DNA from: an uncultured Selenomonas sp.
Lineage (GTDB): Bacteria; Bacillota; Negativicutes; Selenomonadales; Selenomonadaceae
Length of the DNA: 64,000 nucleotides
Reading direction: 5' to 3'
Assembly: GCA_900552565.1 (NCBI GenBank)
Contig: USAK01000004.1
Coordinates: 23,653 to 87,652, forward strand
The notes beneath the pieces were generated by a model that had not been told where the DNA came from, did not search any database, and was given only the letters and a program-made list of their open reading frames with translations. Below, one piece after another: positions 9,155 through 16,938 of the stretch. Every line of letters begins with the position of its first letter. Position 1 is the first letter of the stretch. The position numbers were made by a program, and so were the translations under genes.

Positions 9155-10042
9155 ATGGCAATTCTGGCTTTCGATGTAGGCGGCAGCAGTGTCAAATACG
9201 CAGTCGTCAAGAAACATGGTGCAGTCGAGGACAAGGGCTCATTTAAGACGCCGGCGTCTTTGGAAGATTTTTATAAAGAACTCAAACGCGTCAAGGATGA
9301 GCTTACGGCTGTCCATAAGATCCGCGGGGCAGCGTTCTCCATGCCCGGTGCGGTGGATGATGAACGCGGCATCATTGGCGGTGCCAGTGCCATTCCGTAC
9401 ATTCATGACTTCACCATCAAGAAGGCCCTGACAAAAATCCTCGAGCTGCCGGTCACGATGGAAAATGATGCGAACTGCGCGGCCCTCGGGGAAACGTGGC
9501 TTGGTGCGGCTAAAGGCGTCAGGGACGTCGCGTTTCTCGTCATTGGTTCTGGGGTCGGCGGCGCTTTAGTCAAGAACGGCCATATCCATCATGGGGCCCA
9601 TCTCCATGGCGGCGAATTCGGTTTTATGGTCGTTGATACAGAGGGCACTATCCTCAGCGAAGCAGCTTCGACGGAACATATGGTGCGTCGCTGCGAACAG
9701 ATGAAGGGCCTGCCTGAGGGCAGCCTTGACGACAAAAAGGTCTTTGCGCTGGCCGATGACGGCGACGCCGATGCAAAGCTGGCCATCACGCAGATGATTA
9801 AAGAGCTCGCGCGGGCTATCTACAACATCCAGTATTCGTACGACCCCGAATGTTTCGTCATTGGCGGCGGCGTCAGCGCACGTGAAGATTTTGTGCCTGC
9901 CATCGATGCGGCTGTCAACGAGATTCTCGAGAAGGTGCGGATTGCCCGCGTTCGTCCGGATGTCCGTCAGGCCAAATTCGGCAACGATGCCAATCTGTTA
10001 GGCGCGGTATACCATTTCCTGCAGACTGAGAAAAAAGAATAA
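9155..10042 (+). CDS. ROK-family sugar kinase (glucokinase/mannokinase-like)
   Basis: ROK kinases phosphorylate hexoses at O6. The protein starts with the phosphate-loop signature LAFDVGGSSVKYAVV, has the ENDANCAALGE catalytic block (about residue 103) and a GGGV segment near residue 240. The usual ROK zinc motif (CxCGxxGC) is absent: the matching region reads EAASTEHMVRRCEQ, as in zinc-free ROK kinases. I chose ATG 9155 over the upstream in-frame ATGs at 9140 and 9149 because a GAGGTGG ribosome site ends six bases before it. The location, 40 bases after the mannanase, suggests phosphorylation of mannose or glucose released from mannan. A perfect terminator follows. Confidence 0.9.
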   Translation: MAILAFDVGGSSVKYAVVKKHGAVEDKGSFKTPASLEDFYKELKRVKDELTAVHKIRGAAFSMPGAVDDERGIIGGASAIPYIHDFTIKKALTKILELPVTMENDANCAALGETWLGAAKGVRDVAFLVIGSGVGGALVKNGHIHHGAHLHGGEFGFMVVDTEGTILSEAASTEHMVRRCEQMKGLPEGSLDDKKVFALADDGDADAKLAITQMIKELARAIYNIQYSYDPECFVIGGGVSAREDFVPAIDAAVNEILEKVRIARVRPDVRQAKFGNDANLLGAVYHFLQTEKKE

Positions 10043-10059
10043 ACCCGACATTTTATACG

Positions 10060-10091
10060 TTCCAGCTGTCTTTGACAGCTGGAATTTTTTT
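10060..10091 (+). terminator. Rho-independent terminator after the ROK kinase
   Basis: TTCCAGCTGTC (10060-10070) and GACAGCTGGAA (10074-10084) form a perfect stem with a three-base loop, followed by seven T. Confidence 0.95.
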
Positions 10092-10130
10092 GTGATGTTT
10101 GAGCGATATGAATTTTTAAGGTCTTTTTGC

Positions 10131-10180
10131 TTGCAAAAACCCTGAATATGCTCTATAATTTATATAAAAGATATAACTTA
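10131..10180 (+). promoter_or_regulatory. gntR promoter with candidate autoregulatory operator
   Basis: TTGCAA (10131-10136), 17 bases, TATAAT (10154-10159). AAAAGATATAACTTA (10166-10180) starts at the expected transcription start and matches the sequence at the PTS promoter exactly over AAAAGATATAACTT, which suggests autorepression. Confidence 0.75.
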
Positions 10181-10198
10181 TCAAAAGGAATGTGTGTT

Positions 10199-10912
10199 AT
10201 GGTTAAATATCAGGAAATAGCAAATAAACTGCGCGCGCAGATTCAGGCGGGCGTCTATAAATCGGGAGAGCAGCTTGCACTCGAGCGTGAGATGTGTGAG
10301 CAGTACGGCGTCAGCCGCATCACCATCAAGAAGGCCGTGGACCAGCTGGTCAAGGAAGGGCTGGTGGTCAAGCGGCGCGGTTCGGGGACGTTTGTCAAGA
10401 GTCTCGCCAATGAAGATGTGCATGACATCAGCATGGCCAATCAGTTCTCGGGTTTTTCGAAAACATTTGCCGGCCATAAGGTCGAGACGAAGGTCGTGCG
10501 CTTCGACATCATCCACCCGACGCCGGAAGTCGCGGAAAAGCTCAATATCACGACTGACGATTTTGTTTACGACATCGTGCGTCTGCGTCAGCTCGACGGC
10601 CGTCCTGTCGTCATTGAGTACACACAGATGCCCATCGAGCTCATCCCAGGTATCAAGCGTGATGTACTTGAGAAGTCTATTTATCAGTATATTGAGGAGA
10701 ACCTTCATTTCAAGATTCAGTCGGCGCACCGCTTCATCCGCGCCTTGATGCCGACGGCGGAAGAGGAGAAGCTCTTGAATATTGAGCACGGCAAGCTGCC
10801 GATTCTCGAGGTTGAGCAGATTGCCTTCCTCGATGACGGACGTGCCTTTGAGTACTCCAAGGCACATCACCGCGGGGATGAACAGGCGTTCCGTGTGGTC
10901 AGTATCCGCTGA
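10199..10912 (+). CDS. GntR-family regulator, HutC/UTRA subfamily
   Basis: Sugar-responsive DNA-binding repressor or activator. The N-terminal winged helix contains SGEQLALEREMCEQYGVSRI and ends in VKRRGSGTFVK (about residues 55-65). The C-terminal UTRA domain (about 85-235) would bind a phosphorylated sugar. ATG 10199 is chosen because the AAAGGA ribosome site at 10184-10189 is nine bases upstream; ATG 10190 is too close. Its position between the mannan genes and the PTS operon, and the shared promoter sequence, make it the likely regulator of this locus. A terminator follows. The effector is inferred only (for example a phosphorylated mannobiose or cellobiose). Confidence 0.93.
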   Translation: MVKYQEIANKLRAQIQAGVYKSGEQLALEREMCEQYGVSRITIKKAVDQLVKEGLVVKRRGSGTFVKSLANEDVHDISMANQFSGFSKTFAGHKVETKVVRFDIIHPTPEVAEKLNITTDDFVYDIVRLRQLDGRPVVIEYTQMPIELIPGIKRDVLEKSIYQYIEENLHFKIQSAHRFIRALMPTAEEEKLLNIEHGKLPILEVEQIAFLDDGRAFEYSKAHHRGDEQAFRVVSIR

Positions 10913-10927
10913 GATCACTGAAACAGG

Positions 10928-10957
10928 AAAAGACAGCTTTCACAGCTGTCTTTTTTT
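10928..10957 (+). terminator. Rho-independent terminator after gntR
   Basis: AAAGACAGCT and AGCTGTCTTT pair around a short TTCAC loop and are followed by a T run to 10957. Confidence 0.9.
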
Positions 10958-11046
10958 ATGGGAAATATTCAATATGACAATACTATTAATTTTAATGATA
11001 TATCATTTTTATTACTGTTAACTTGTATTAATATAATTACTGAATA

Positions 11047-11093
11047 AAAAGATATAACTTTTTATTTACAAGGGTGAGACAAGCCGTTATAAT
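11047..11093 (+). promoter_or_regulatory. PTS operon promoter with candidate GntR operator
   Basis: TTTACA (11065-11070), 17 bases, TATAAT (11088-11093). AAAAGATATAACTTTTTA (11047-11064) abuts the -35 box. It shares 14 identical bases with the site in the gntR promoter. Confidence 0.78.
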
Positions 11094-11154
11094 AAGAACT
11101 GCAAAAAGAAAGGGAAACCAAGCTTAAATGCTTTATCGAACAGGAGGAATCATC

Positions 11155-11465
11155 ATGAAAAACATTTATCTCGTATGCAACGCTGGCATGTCCACGTCCA
11201 TTCTCGTCAGGAAGATGCAGGAAGCTGCCAAGAAAAAGGTCTCGATGATATTCATGTCGAGGCTTTTTCGGTAGAGATTCTCGATGAGCGCGTTGACACA
11301 GCCGATGCTGTACTGCTCGGACCGCAGATTCGTCACATGCTCGGCGATGTCAAGAAAATCGTCAATGGCAAATGCCCGGTCGATGTTGTCGATATGCGTG
11401 ACTACGGCATGATTCGCGGGGACAAAGTCCTCGACAAAGCGCTGAAGATGATGGATGCGAAATAA
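11155..11465 (+). pseudogene. PTS lactose/cellobiose-type IIB component, frameshifted
   Basis: The IIB subunit carries the phosphocysteine that hands phosphate to sugar. After a strong AGGAGG site, ATG 11155 reads MKNIYLVCNAGMSTSILVRK, with active Cys8 in the CNAGMST loop. The frame shifts at an A run near 11236: one extra A would join it to GLDDIHVEAFSVEILDER and the normal C-terminus at 11465. A corrected product would be about 103 residues, the family length. The lesion lies in a homopolymer, so a sequencing error is possible, but neighbouring PTS genes are broken too. Confidence 0.8.
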
Positions 11466-11628
11466 TCTTCGGAGTGAACGTCTGAATTAAATGCATAGGG
11501 GAGACAAGGCAGCTGGGATGAGCTGCAGCCTGCTTGGGGAAGCAAAGGGCTCATCATTCTGGCGGTCTGCTCTCCTTCATGAGAAAGTAATTTCGGAATA
11601 ATCAGGAAAATCAGGGAGAAATAGGGAA

Positions 11629-12682
11629 ATGAATTCTGTAATAGAAAAATTTGAAGGCGTCATGATGCCGCTGGCCGGGAAGATTTCCGGCAACCGCTAT
11701 CTGCTCGCCATGCGTGATGCCTTCTCGATGCTGCTGCCGTTCATCATCGTGACGCCGGGGCAGGTCATCGGCAAGGCCGGCGACAAAATCGGTGCTTTTG
11801 GTCTCGATTATTTCGGCAATAAGGCAGTCCTGACGGCCATCATCGTCGCGACAATTGCTTCGTGGATTTTCGTCAAGCTTTCGAAAAATGAAAAAATCCG
11901 CATTAAGATGCCGGAGACGGTGCCGCCGGCTGTTGCCAATTCGTTTGCCGTACTCGTACCAGTTTTTGTTACGCTTTCCGTATTCACGGTATTTGCCACG
12001 TTCTCTCGGTTGGCAGTTTCATGGGCAAGACGGCCCTCAATGACCTCATTTACGCTCTGATTCAGGCGCCGCTCATGGGCTTCTCTCAGGGTCTAGGCTT
12101 CTCCATTCTCTATCAGTTTATTGTCTGGTTCTTCTGGTGGTTCGGCATTCATGGCCATAATGTCACGGCTGCTATCCAGAACATGGTCTACATGCCGGCT
12201 CAGCTCGCCAACCAGGCCAGTGATGCTTCCTACGTCTTCTCGAACGGCTTCTTTGAAGAACTCACATTGCTGCAGGTCATGGGCCTCGTGCTCGCCATCT
12301 TCATCTTCTCCAAGAAAGCAGCTGGCGCGCTGTCGCTAAAGTCGGTTTCCCGGCTATGCTCTTCAATATCCAGGAGCCTATCGCCTTTGGTCTGCCGATT
12401 GTCCTCAACCCGATTCTCTTCATCCCGTACATCCTTTCTCCAATTGCCAACACGATTATCGGCTGGCTGGCCATTTCGACGGGCATTGTACCAATCTTTA
12501 AATACGTCGTACCTTGGACGATGCCTTCGTTCTTCGGCGGCCTCATTGGTACAGGTTCGATAAGCGGCGGTCTCCTGCAGCTCGTCTGCATCGCAGCGGA
12601 TGTCTGCATTTACGCTCCGTTCGTCATCGCGGCCAATAAGATTAAGGATGAAGGCGAAGACGAAGAAGAAGATGCAGCTTAA
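11629..12682 (+). pseudogene. PTS lactose/cellobiose-type IIC permease, multiply disrupted
   Basis: The IIC subunit is the membrane channel of the PTS. The N-terminus is typical (FEGVMMPLAGKISGNRYLLA), but after LLPFIIV it jumps to GAFGLDYFGNKAVLTAI. This implies an internal loss of roughly 80 residues by comparison with the family. Single-base-type frameshifts follow near 12005 and near 12331. Three frames carry the pieces (11629-12060, 12021-12563, 12356-12682). The C-terminal part keeps the conserved NIQEPIAFGLPIVLNP segment. It would not give a working permease as read. The acidic C-terminus ends EDEEEDAA. Confidence 0.85.
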
Positions 12683-12726
12683 TCCTGCCAACGTATATAG
12701 AAGTCAGTCAAAGGAGTATTCATATC

Positions 12727-13044
12727 ATGGATGAAAAAACAGTAGAACAGTCGATGCAGCTGATCCTGCATTCGGGCACGGGCCGTTCGATGGTCATCGA
12801 GGCCATCCAGAATCTCGCCAAAGATCACGATATCGTGAAAGCACGCAAGCAGATTGAAGAGGCCGGCAAAGAAATCGGCCAGGCCCATGACATTCAGACG
12901 GCAATGATGTCGGCAGAATGCGACGGCCATCCGGTCGAGAAATCCATCCTGCTCATTCATGCCCAGGACCATTTCATGACGAGCCTTGCCGTGCGCGACA
13001 TGGCCAAACTCATGGTTGACCTTTACGAAGATTTGAAGAAATAA
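12727..13044 (+). CDS. PTS lactose/cellobiose-type IIA component
   Basis: IIA takes phosphate from HPr and passes it to IIB. The 105-residue all-helical protein has the family length. His in LLIHAQDHFMTS (about residue 78) is the expected phosphorylation site, and the coiled KARKQIEEAGKEIGQAH segment fits the trimeric fold. It is the only intact gene in this PTS operon. It starts 44 bases after the IIC remnant with an AAGGAG site and ends 12 bases before the GH1 gene. With IIB and IIC broken its function here is doubtful. Confidence 0.93.
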   Translation: MDEKTVEQSMQLILHSGTGRSMVIEAIQNLAKDHDIVKARKQIEEAGKEIGQAHDIQTAMMSAECDGHPVEKSILLIHAQDHFMTSLAVRDMAKLMVDLYEDLKK

Positions 13045-13056
13045 GGAGCGAGCAGC

Positions 13057-13972
13057 GTGATTACACATAAATTTCCAGAAGGTTTCTGGTGGGGCGCTGC
13101 CACGTCCGGCCCGCAGTCGGAAGGACGTTTCCACAAGGCACACCGCAATGTCTTTGATTATTGGTATGACACGGACCCCAAGGCGTTTTTTAACGAAGTC
13201 GGCCCCCATGTCGCTTCGAATTTTTACAATGACTATGAGGATGATATTCGTCTGATGAAGGAGACGGGGCTCAACTCCGTGCGTACGTCCATCCAGTGGT
13301 CGCGCCTCATCAAAGATTTTGAGACAAGAATAAATCGTTCCTCGACCCTGCCGTCAAGGGCGTTTTCCCGGAGAAACTCGTGGAAGTGCTGACACGCGAC
13401 AACGTGCTCTGGGATGCCACGGCCGATGAGATGAAGACGATTCATGACAACACTGTTGACTTCCTGGGCGTCAATTACTATCAGCCGTTCCGTGCCAAGG
13501 CGAAGGAAACAAAATTCGATGATTCTAAAGGCTGGCTGCCGGATAAGTACTTTGATACGTACGAGATGCCAGGCCGCCGCATGAATCCGTACCGCGGCTG
13601 GGAAATCTATCCGAAGGCCATCTACGACGTCGCCATCAATGTCCGTGACAATTACGGCAACATCCCGTGGTACATCTCAGAGAACGGTATGGGCGTCGAA
13701 GGCGAGGAGAGTTCATTGGCAAGGACGGTGTCATTGCCGACGATTACCGCATCGACTTCATCCGCGAGCATCTCGAGTGGCTCCACAAGGCCATCGAGGA
13801 AGGTTCGAATTGTTTCGGCTATCATCTCTGGACGCCGATTGGCTGCTGGTCATGGTCGAATGCCTACAAGAACCGCTATGGCCTCATCGCTCTCGACCTC
13901 GTTACGCAGAAAAAGACCATCAAGAAGTCAGGCCGCTGGTTCAGGGCTCTGGCTGAGAACAATGGCTTCTGA
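13057..13972 (+). pseudogene. GH1 6-phospho-beta-glycosidase, internal deletion and frameshift
   Basis: GH1 phosphoglycosidases split imported phosphorylated disaccharides. The GTG start (13057) follows AAGGAG, and the N-terminus is normal (FPEGFWWGAATSGPQSEGR) to WSRLI (about residue 85). It then jumps near 13322 to SFLDPAVKGVFPEKL, skipping roughly 150 residues including the NEP acid/base region. The nucleophile region YISENGMG survives (about 13670-13690). One base is missing near 13708, after which the C-terminus continues (FIGKDGVIADDYRIDFIREH and FGYHLWTPIGCWSWSNAYK). Loss of the NEP motif makes it inactive even if the small frameshift were an error. Confidence 0.88.
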
Positions 13973-14029
13973 TGTGTCTGCTTCCATCCTGTTTTGCCTT
14001 TTGTGAATCCCTCTCAAAACGTTACATAA

Positions 14030-14081
14030 ACAGCAAACCCCTCAAGTCGTGAGATTGGCTTGAGGGGTTTGCTGTATTTTT
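14030..14081. terminator. Bidirectional terminator between the GH1 remnant and the minus-strand gene
   Basis: A perfect 17-base stem (ACAGCAAACCCCTCAAG at 14030-14046, complement 14059-14075) is flanked by T-rich sequence on the + side. It lies between converging genes. Confidence 0.93.
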
Positions 14082-14779
14082 TATTTATTTTGTGGTTCGT
14101 TTGAGCTGCCTGCTGAGGTATCAGTCGCTGTTTCTTCGGGCAGGACGAGATTTTCGCGGATGGCGGCGATTTCATCGGCGATGAAGAGGGCGGGCGGCGA
14201 TTCGCGGATCATGACGGCCTGCAGCATGCGGCTCTGTTCCTCTTGGTCATCCGTGCGCAGGTTGGCGGGGTCGGCTGCGGCGCGCGTCAGGGCGATGGCG
14301 CGGTGCTGGGCGTCGGCGTAGTCATGGGCCTTGCGGACGAGTTCGATGGACTGGTCGTAGCAGTAATCGTTGAGCGCGAGCGGCGGCGTGCGGCCAGCGA
14401 TGCGGTCTTCAAGGGACTGACTGTCTTTTTCAAGCTGCGACAGGCGCAAATATGTGGTCTGGATACTGATGATATCTGCCTTGAAGTCGGCTAAAATCTT
14501 ATGATACTGCTGCCAGTTATGGTCGAGGTCGTCGATATCCTTCTGGTAGTTCTCGTACCATGTCGCGAAAATCTGCTGCTGCTGTGCGCGTTCCGTGCGT
14601 TCCTCCTGACTGATGGCGATGTCATTGGTATGATGCGGCTTCGGCCAGAAAAAGAAAACGATGGCACTTGAAGCACAGAGCACGAAAAAGAAACAGAAGA
14701 ATATCCTGCGGCTCGGAATATAATGGTAGAGAAGTACGAGCAGCAGGACGGCGACGATGGCTCCGATATAGATGAGCAT
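14081..14779 (-). CDS. Hypothetical membrane-anchored coiled-coil protein
   Basis: I do not recognise this family. The 232-residue product has two N-terminal membrane helices (LIYIGAIVAVLLLVLLYHY, then FFCFFFVLCASSAIVFFF), followed by a charged, Gln/Asp-rich, probably helical region. Its length, and the pattern in YLRLSQLEKDSQSLEDRI, suggest a coiled coil outside or inside the membrane. The ATG follows a GGAGGTAAGACC ribosome site. It is transcribed away from the ABC transporter, with about 120 bases between their starts. No function can be assigned. Confidence 0.7.
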   Translation of the reverse strand: MLIYIGAIVAVLLLVLLYHYIPSRRIFFCFFFVLCASSAIVFFFWPKPHHTNDIAISQEERTERAQQQQIFATWYENYQKDIDDLDHNWQQYHKILADFKADIISIQTTYLRLSQLEKDSQSLEDRIAGRTPPLALNDYCYDQSIELVRKAHDYADAQHRAIALTRAAADPANLRTDDQEEQSRMLQAVMIRESPPALFIADEIAAIRENLVLPEETATDTSAGSSNEPQNK

Positions 14780-14902
14780 GGTCTTACCTCCGAAAATTCA
14801 TTTGTTACTGTTATTCTAGCAAATAGAGCAGGGAAAGACAATGGCGCGTCTTGCAGGGATGCGGGGAACGCGTTATACTGAGGTCGTTAAGGATGTGATA
14901 AT

Positions 14903-16612
14903 TTGAAACAACAGTTTTGGAAAAATTTCTGGCACCTGTTCCGCGGGTACTGGAATTCTGAGGAAAAATGGAAGGCACGAGGGCTGCTGGCCTTCGTCAT
15001 CTGCCTGAATTTTGCTTCTGTCTATGTATTGGTGCAGCTCAACAGCTGGTATAATGTCTTTTATAATGCTCTGCAGCAGTATCAGGCAGAATCGTTCTGG
15101 TCGCTCATTGGCGAGTTCACGGGGTTGGCGTTCCTCTACATCATTCTCGCGGTCTACGCGATTTATCTGCGTCAGATGCTGCAGATTAAATGGCGCACCT
15201 GGATGACGGACCGCTATCTCGACGAATGGATGAAGAAGCAGGTCTACTACCGCCTGCAGGTCCTGCGCAGCGACACGGATAACCCTGACCAGCGAATCAG
15301 TGAGGATATCAATCAGTTCGTCTCGCTGACCCTGCAGCTGCTCATCGGCGTCCTCAAACAGATTACGACGCTCGGTGCCTTCGGCGTCGTGCTCTGGAAT
15401 CTGTCGGGCGCCTTCACCGTGCCGATTGGCAGCCATGAATTTGTCATCTATGGATATATGTTCTGGTTCTCGCTGCTCTATTCCGTGCTTGGCACCATCG
15501 GCGTTCATTTTGTCGGCCGCAAGCTCATTGGCCTGAACTTTGACCAGCAGCGCTACGAAGCTGATTTTCGTTTCAACATGATGCGCGTGCGTGAAAACAG
15601 CGAGAGTATTGCCTTTTACCGCGGCGAGCAGCCGGAGTCCGTCGGCTTTGCCGAGCGTTTTGCCAAGGTCATCAAGAACTACTGGCAGCTCATGCGCCGG
15701 ACAAAACTCCTGAATTTCTATGTCAATGGCTACGGACAGCTGGCCATCATCGTGCCGCTCGTCATGGCGGCACCGCAGTATTTTGCCGGGACGATGACGC
15801 TGGGCGGCCTCATGCAGACGTCATCGGCGTTCGGGCGCGTACAGGATGCCCTCTCGTACTTCGTTTCCGTTTACGATACCATCGCCCAGCTGGCCGCGGT
15901 CATCCGCCGTTTGTCGAGCTTCACGGTACATATGGAAGGGGCTTCTGACATTCAGAGCGATGTTGTGCGTGAGACTGCTCCTTCGGATGAGCTTGTCCTG
16001 CGTGATTTCGATGTCCGTCTGCCGGACGGCCGCGTCCTGCTCTTGGACTGCAATCTGACGCTGAAGGAAGGCAGCCGCCTGCTTATCACAGGAGCTTCGG
16101 GCTGCGGCAAGAGTACGCTGCTGCGTACTTTAGCCGGCATCTGGCCGTATGGCAAAGGCAGCATCGAGATTCCAGAAAAGAGCCGCATCCTGTTCCTGCC
16201 GCAGAAGCCATATCTGCCGCTTGGCAGCCTGCGCCGCGCACTTTACTACCCGATGAGTGCCTCGGGTCCTGAGGAAAATCTCAAAGAAGTCCTGCGTAAA
16301 GTCGGACTGTCCGACTTTATCCCACGTCTTGACGATATCGACGACTGGAGCCGCATCCTTTCCCTTGGTGAGCAGCAGCGCCTGGCTTTTGCCCGCATCC
16401 TGCTGGTAAAGCCTGACTGGGTCTTCCTCGACGAGGCGACCTCGGCCCTTGACGAACCGCGCGAACAGGAGATGTACGAACTCGTGCGCAGGGAGCTTCC
16501 GCATACGGGCATCGTCAGTGTCGGCCATCGCTCGACGCTGTTCCGCCAGCATGAAGAAGAGCTTCATCTGGCCGGCGACGGCAGCTGGCAGTGCCGTCCT
16601 GTCACTGCATGA
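14903..16612 (+). CDS. SbmA/YddA-like ABC transporter, fused permease-ATPase
   Basis: A half-transporter of the ABC_membrane_2 group, related to bacterial YddA/SbmA/BacA and peroxisomal ABCD proteins. Residues 1-330 hold the membrane domain, including the motif DNPDQRISEDINQF (about 131-144). The ATPase follows with Walker A ITGASGCGKST (about 398), the signature LSLGEQQRLAFARIL (about 489) and Walker B DWVFLDEATSALD. It starts at TTG 14903 after an AAGGATG site. Family members move peptides, vitamins or lipids; the cargo here is unknown. It has no operon partner and ends in a terminator. Confidence 0.9.
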   Translation: MKQQFWKNFWHLFRGYWNSEEKWKARGLLAFVICLNFASVYVLVQLNSWYNVFYNALQQYQAESFWSLIGEFTGLAFLYIILAVYAIYLRQMLQIKWRTWMTDRYLDEWMKKQVYYRLQVLRSDTDNPDQRISEDINQFVSLTLQLLIGVLKQITTLGAFGVVLWNLSGAFTVPIGSHEFVIYGYMFWFSLLYSVLGTIGVHFVGRKLIGLNFDQQRYEADFRFNMMRVRENSESIAFYRGEQPESVGFAERFAKVIKNYWQLMRRTKLLNFYVNGYGQLAIIVPLVMAAPQYFAGTMTLGGLMQTSSAFGRVQDALSYFVSVYDTIAQLAAVIRRLSSFTVHMEGASDIQSDVVRETAPSDELVLRDFDVRLPDGRVLLLDCNLTLKEGSRLLITGASGCGKSTLLRTLAGIWPYGKGSIEIPEKSRILFLPQKPYLPLGSLRRALYYPMSASGPEENLKEVLRKVGLSDFIPRLDDIDDWSRILSLGEQQRLAFARILLVKPDWVFLDEATSALDEPREQEMYELVRRELPHTGIVSVGHRSTLFRQHEEELHLAGDGSWQCRPVTA

Positions 16613-16662
16613 TATAAGCTCTGTTTTGCTCCGTGTTTAATTTCATATTGTATTGTATTTTG

Positions 16663-16696
16663 TCCGGTCAGACGCATTGCCTGACCGGATTTTTTG
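16663..16696 (+). terminator. Rho-independent terminator after the ABC transporter
   Basis: TCCGGTCAG (16663-16671) and CTGACCGGA (16681-16689) pair perfectly and are followed by a T run. Confidence 0.93.
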
Positions 16697-16723
16697 TTGT
16701 TTTTTTGTCATTACAAAATAAAT

Positions 16724-16850
16724 CTAAGTGGTAGTAATCGCTTATAACAATATATTCCACTTATAAAACAGATTTTTTCACTAAAAATACAAATAAAAAC
16801 ATAAAAAAGAAGAAAAATATGTTGACTTATATCAAGATTCGCGGTATGAT
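16724..16850 (+). promoter_or_regulatory. rha operon promoter region with inverted repeat
   Basis: The 326-base gap before rhaB is AT-rich. It holds TTGACT (16822-16827), 17 bases, TATGAT (16845-16850), a good promoter. Further up, CTAAGTGG (from 16724) and CCACTTAT (to about 16764) form a widely spaced inverted repeat that could bind the rhamnose regulator. The promoter call is firm; the operator is a guess. Confidence 0.7.
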
Positions 16851-16938
16851 AATTCCTGAAAGAACAAAGAAAAACAAGCAATAACAAAGATAAAAGAAAA
16901 TTTCTAAGCATATTGCTTCTCTGGAAAGGAATGGGAAT

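Noticed and set aside
11075..11088. GAGACAAGCCGTT shared with 29469-29482
   Set aside because: A 13-base match between two places is expected many times by chance in 64 kb, and the second copy has no promoter setting.
6177..13972. Programmed frameshifting as the cause of the broken frames
   Set aside because: No slippery heptamer with downstream pseudoknot was seen, and several breaks also lose internal sequence.
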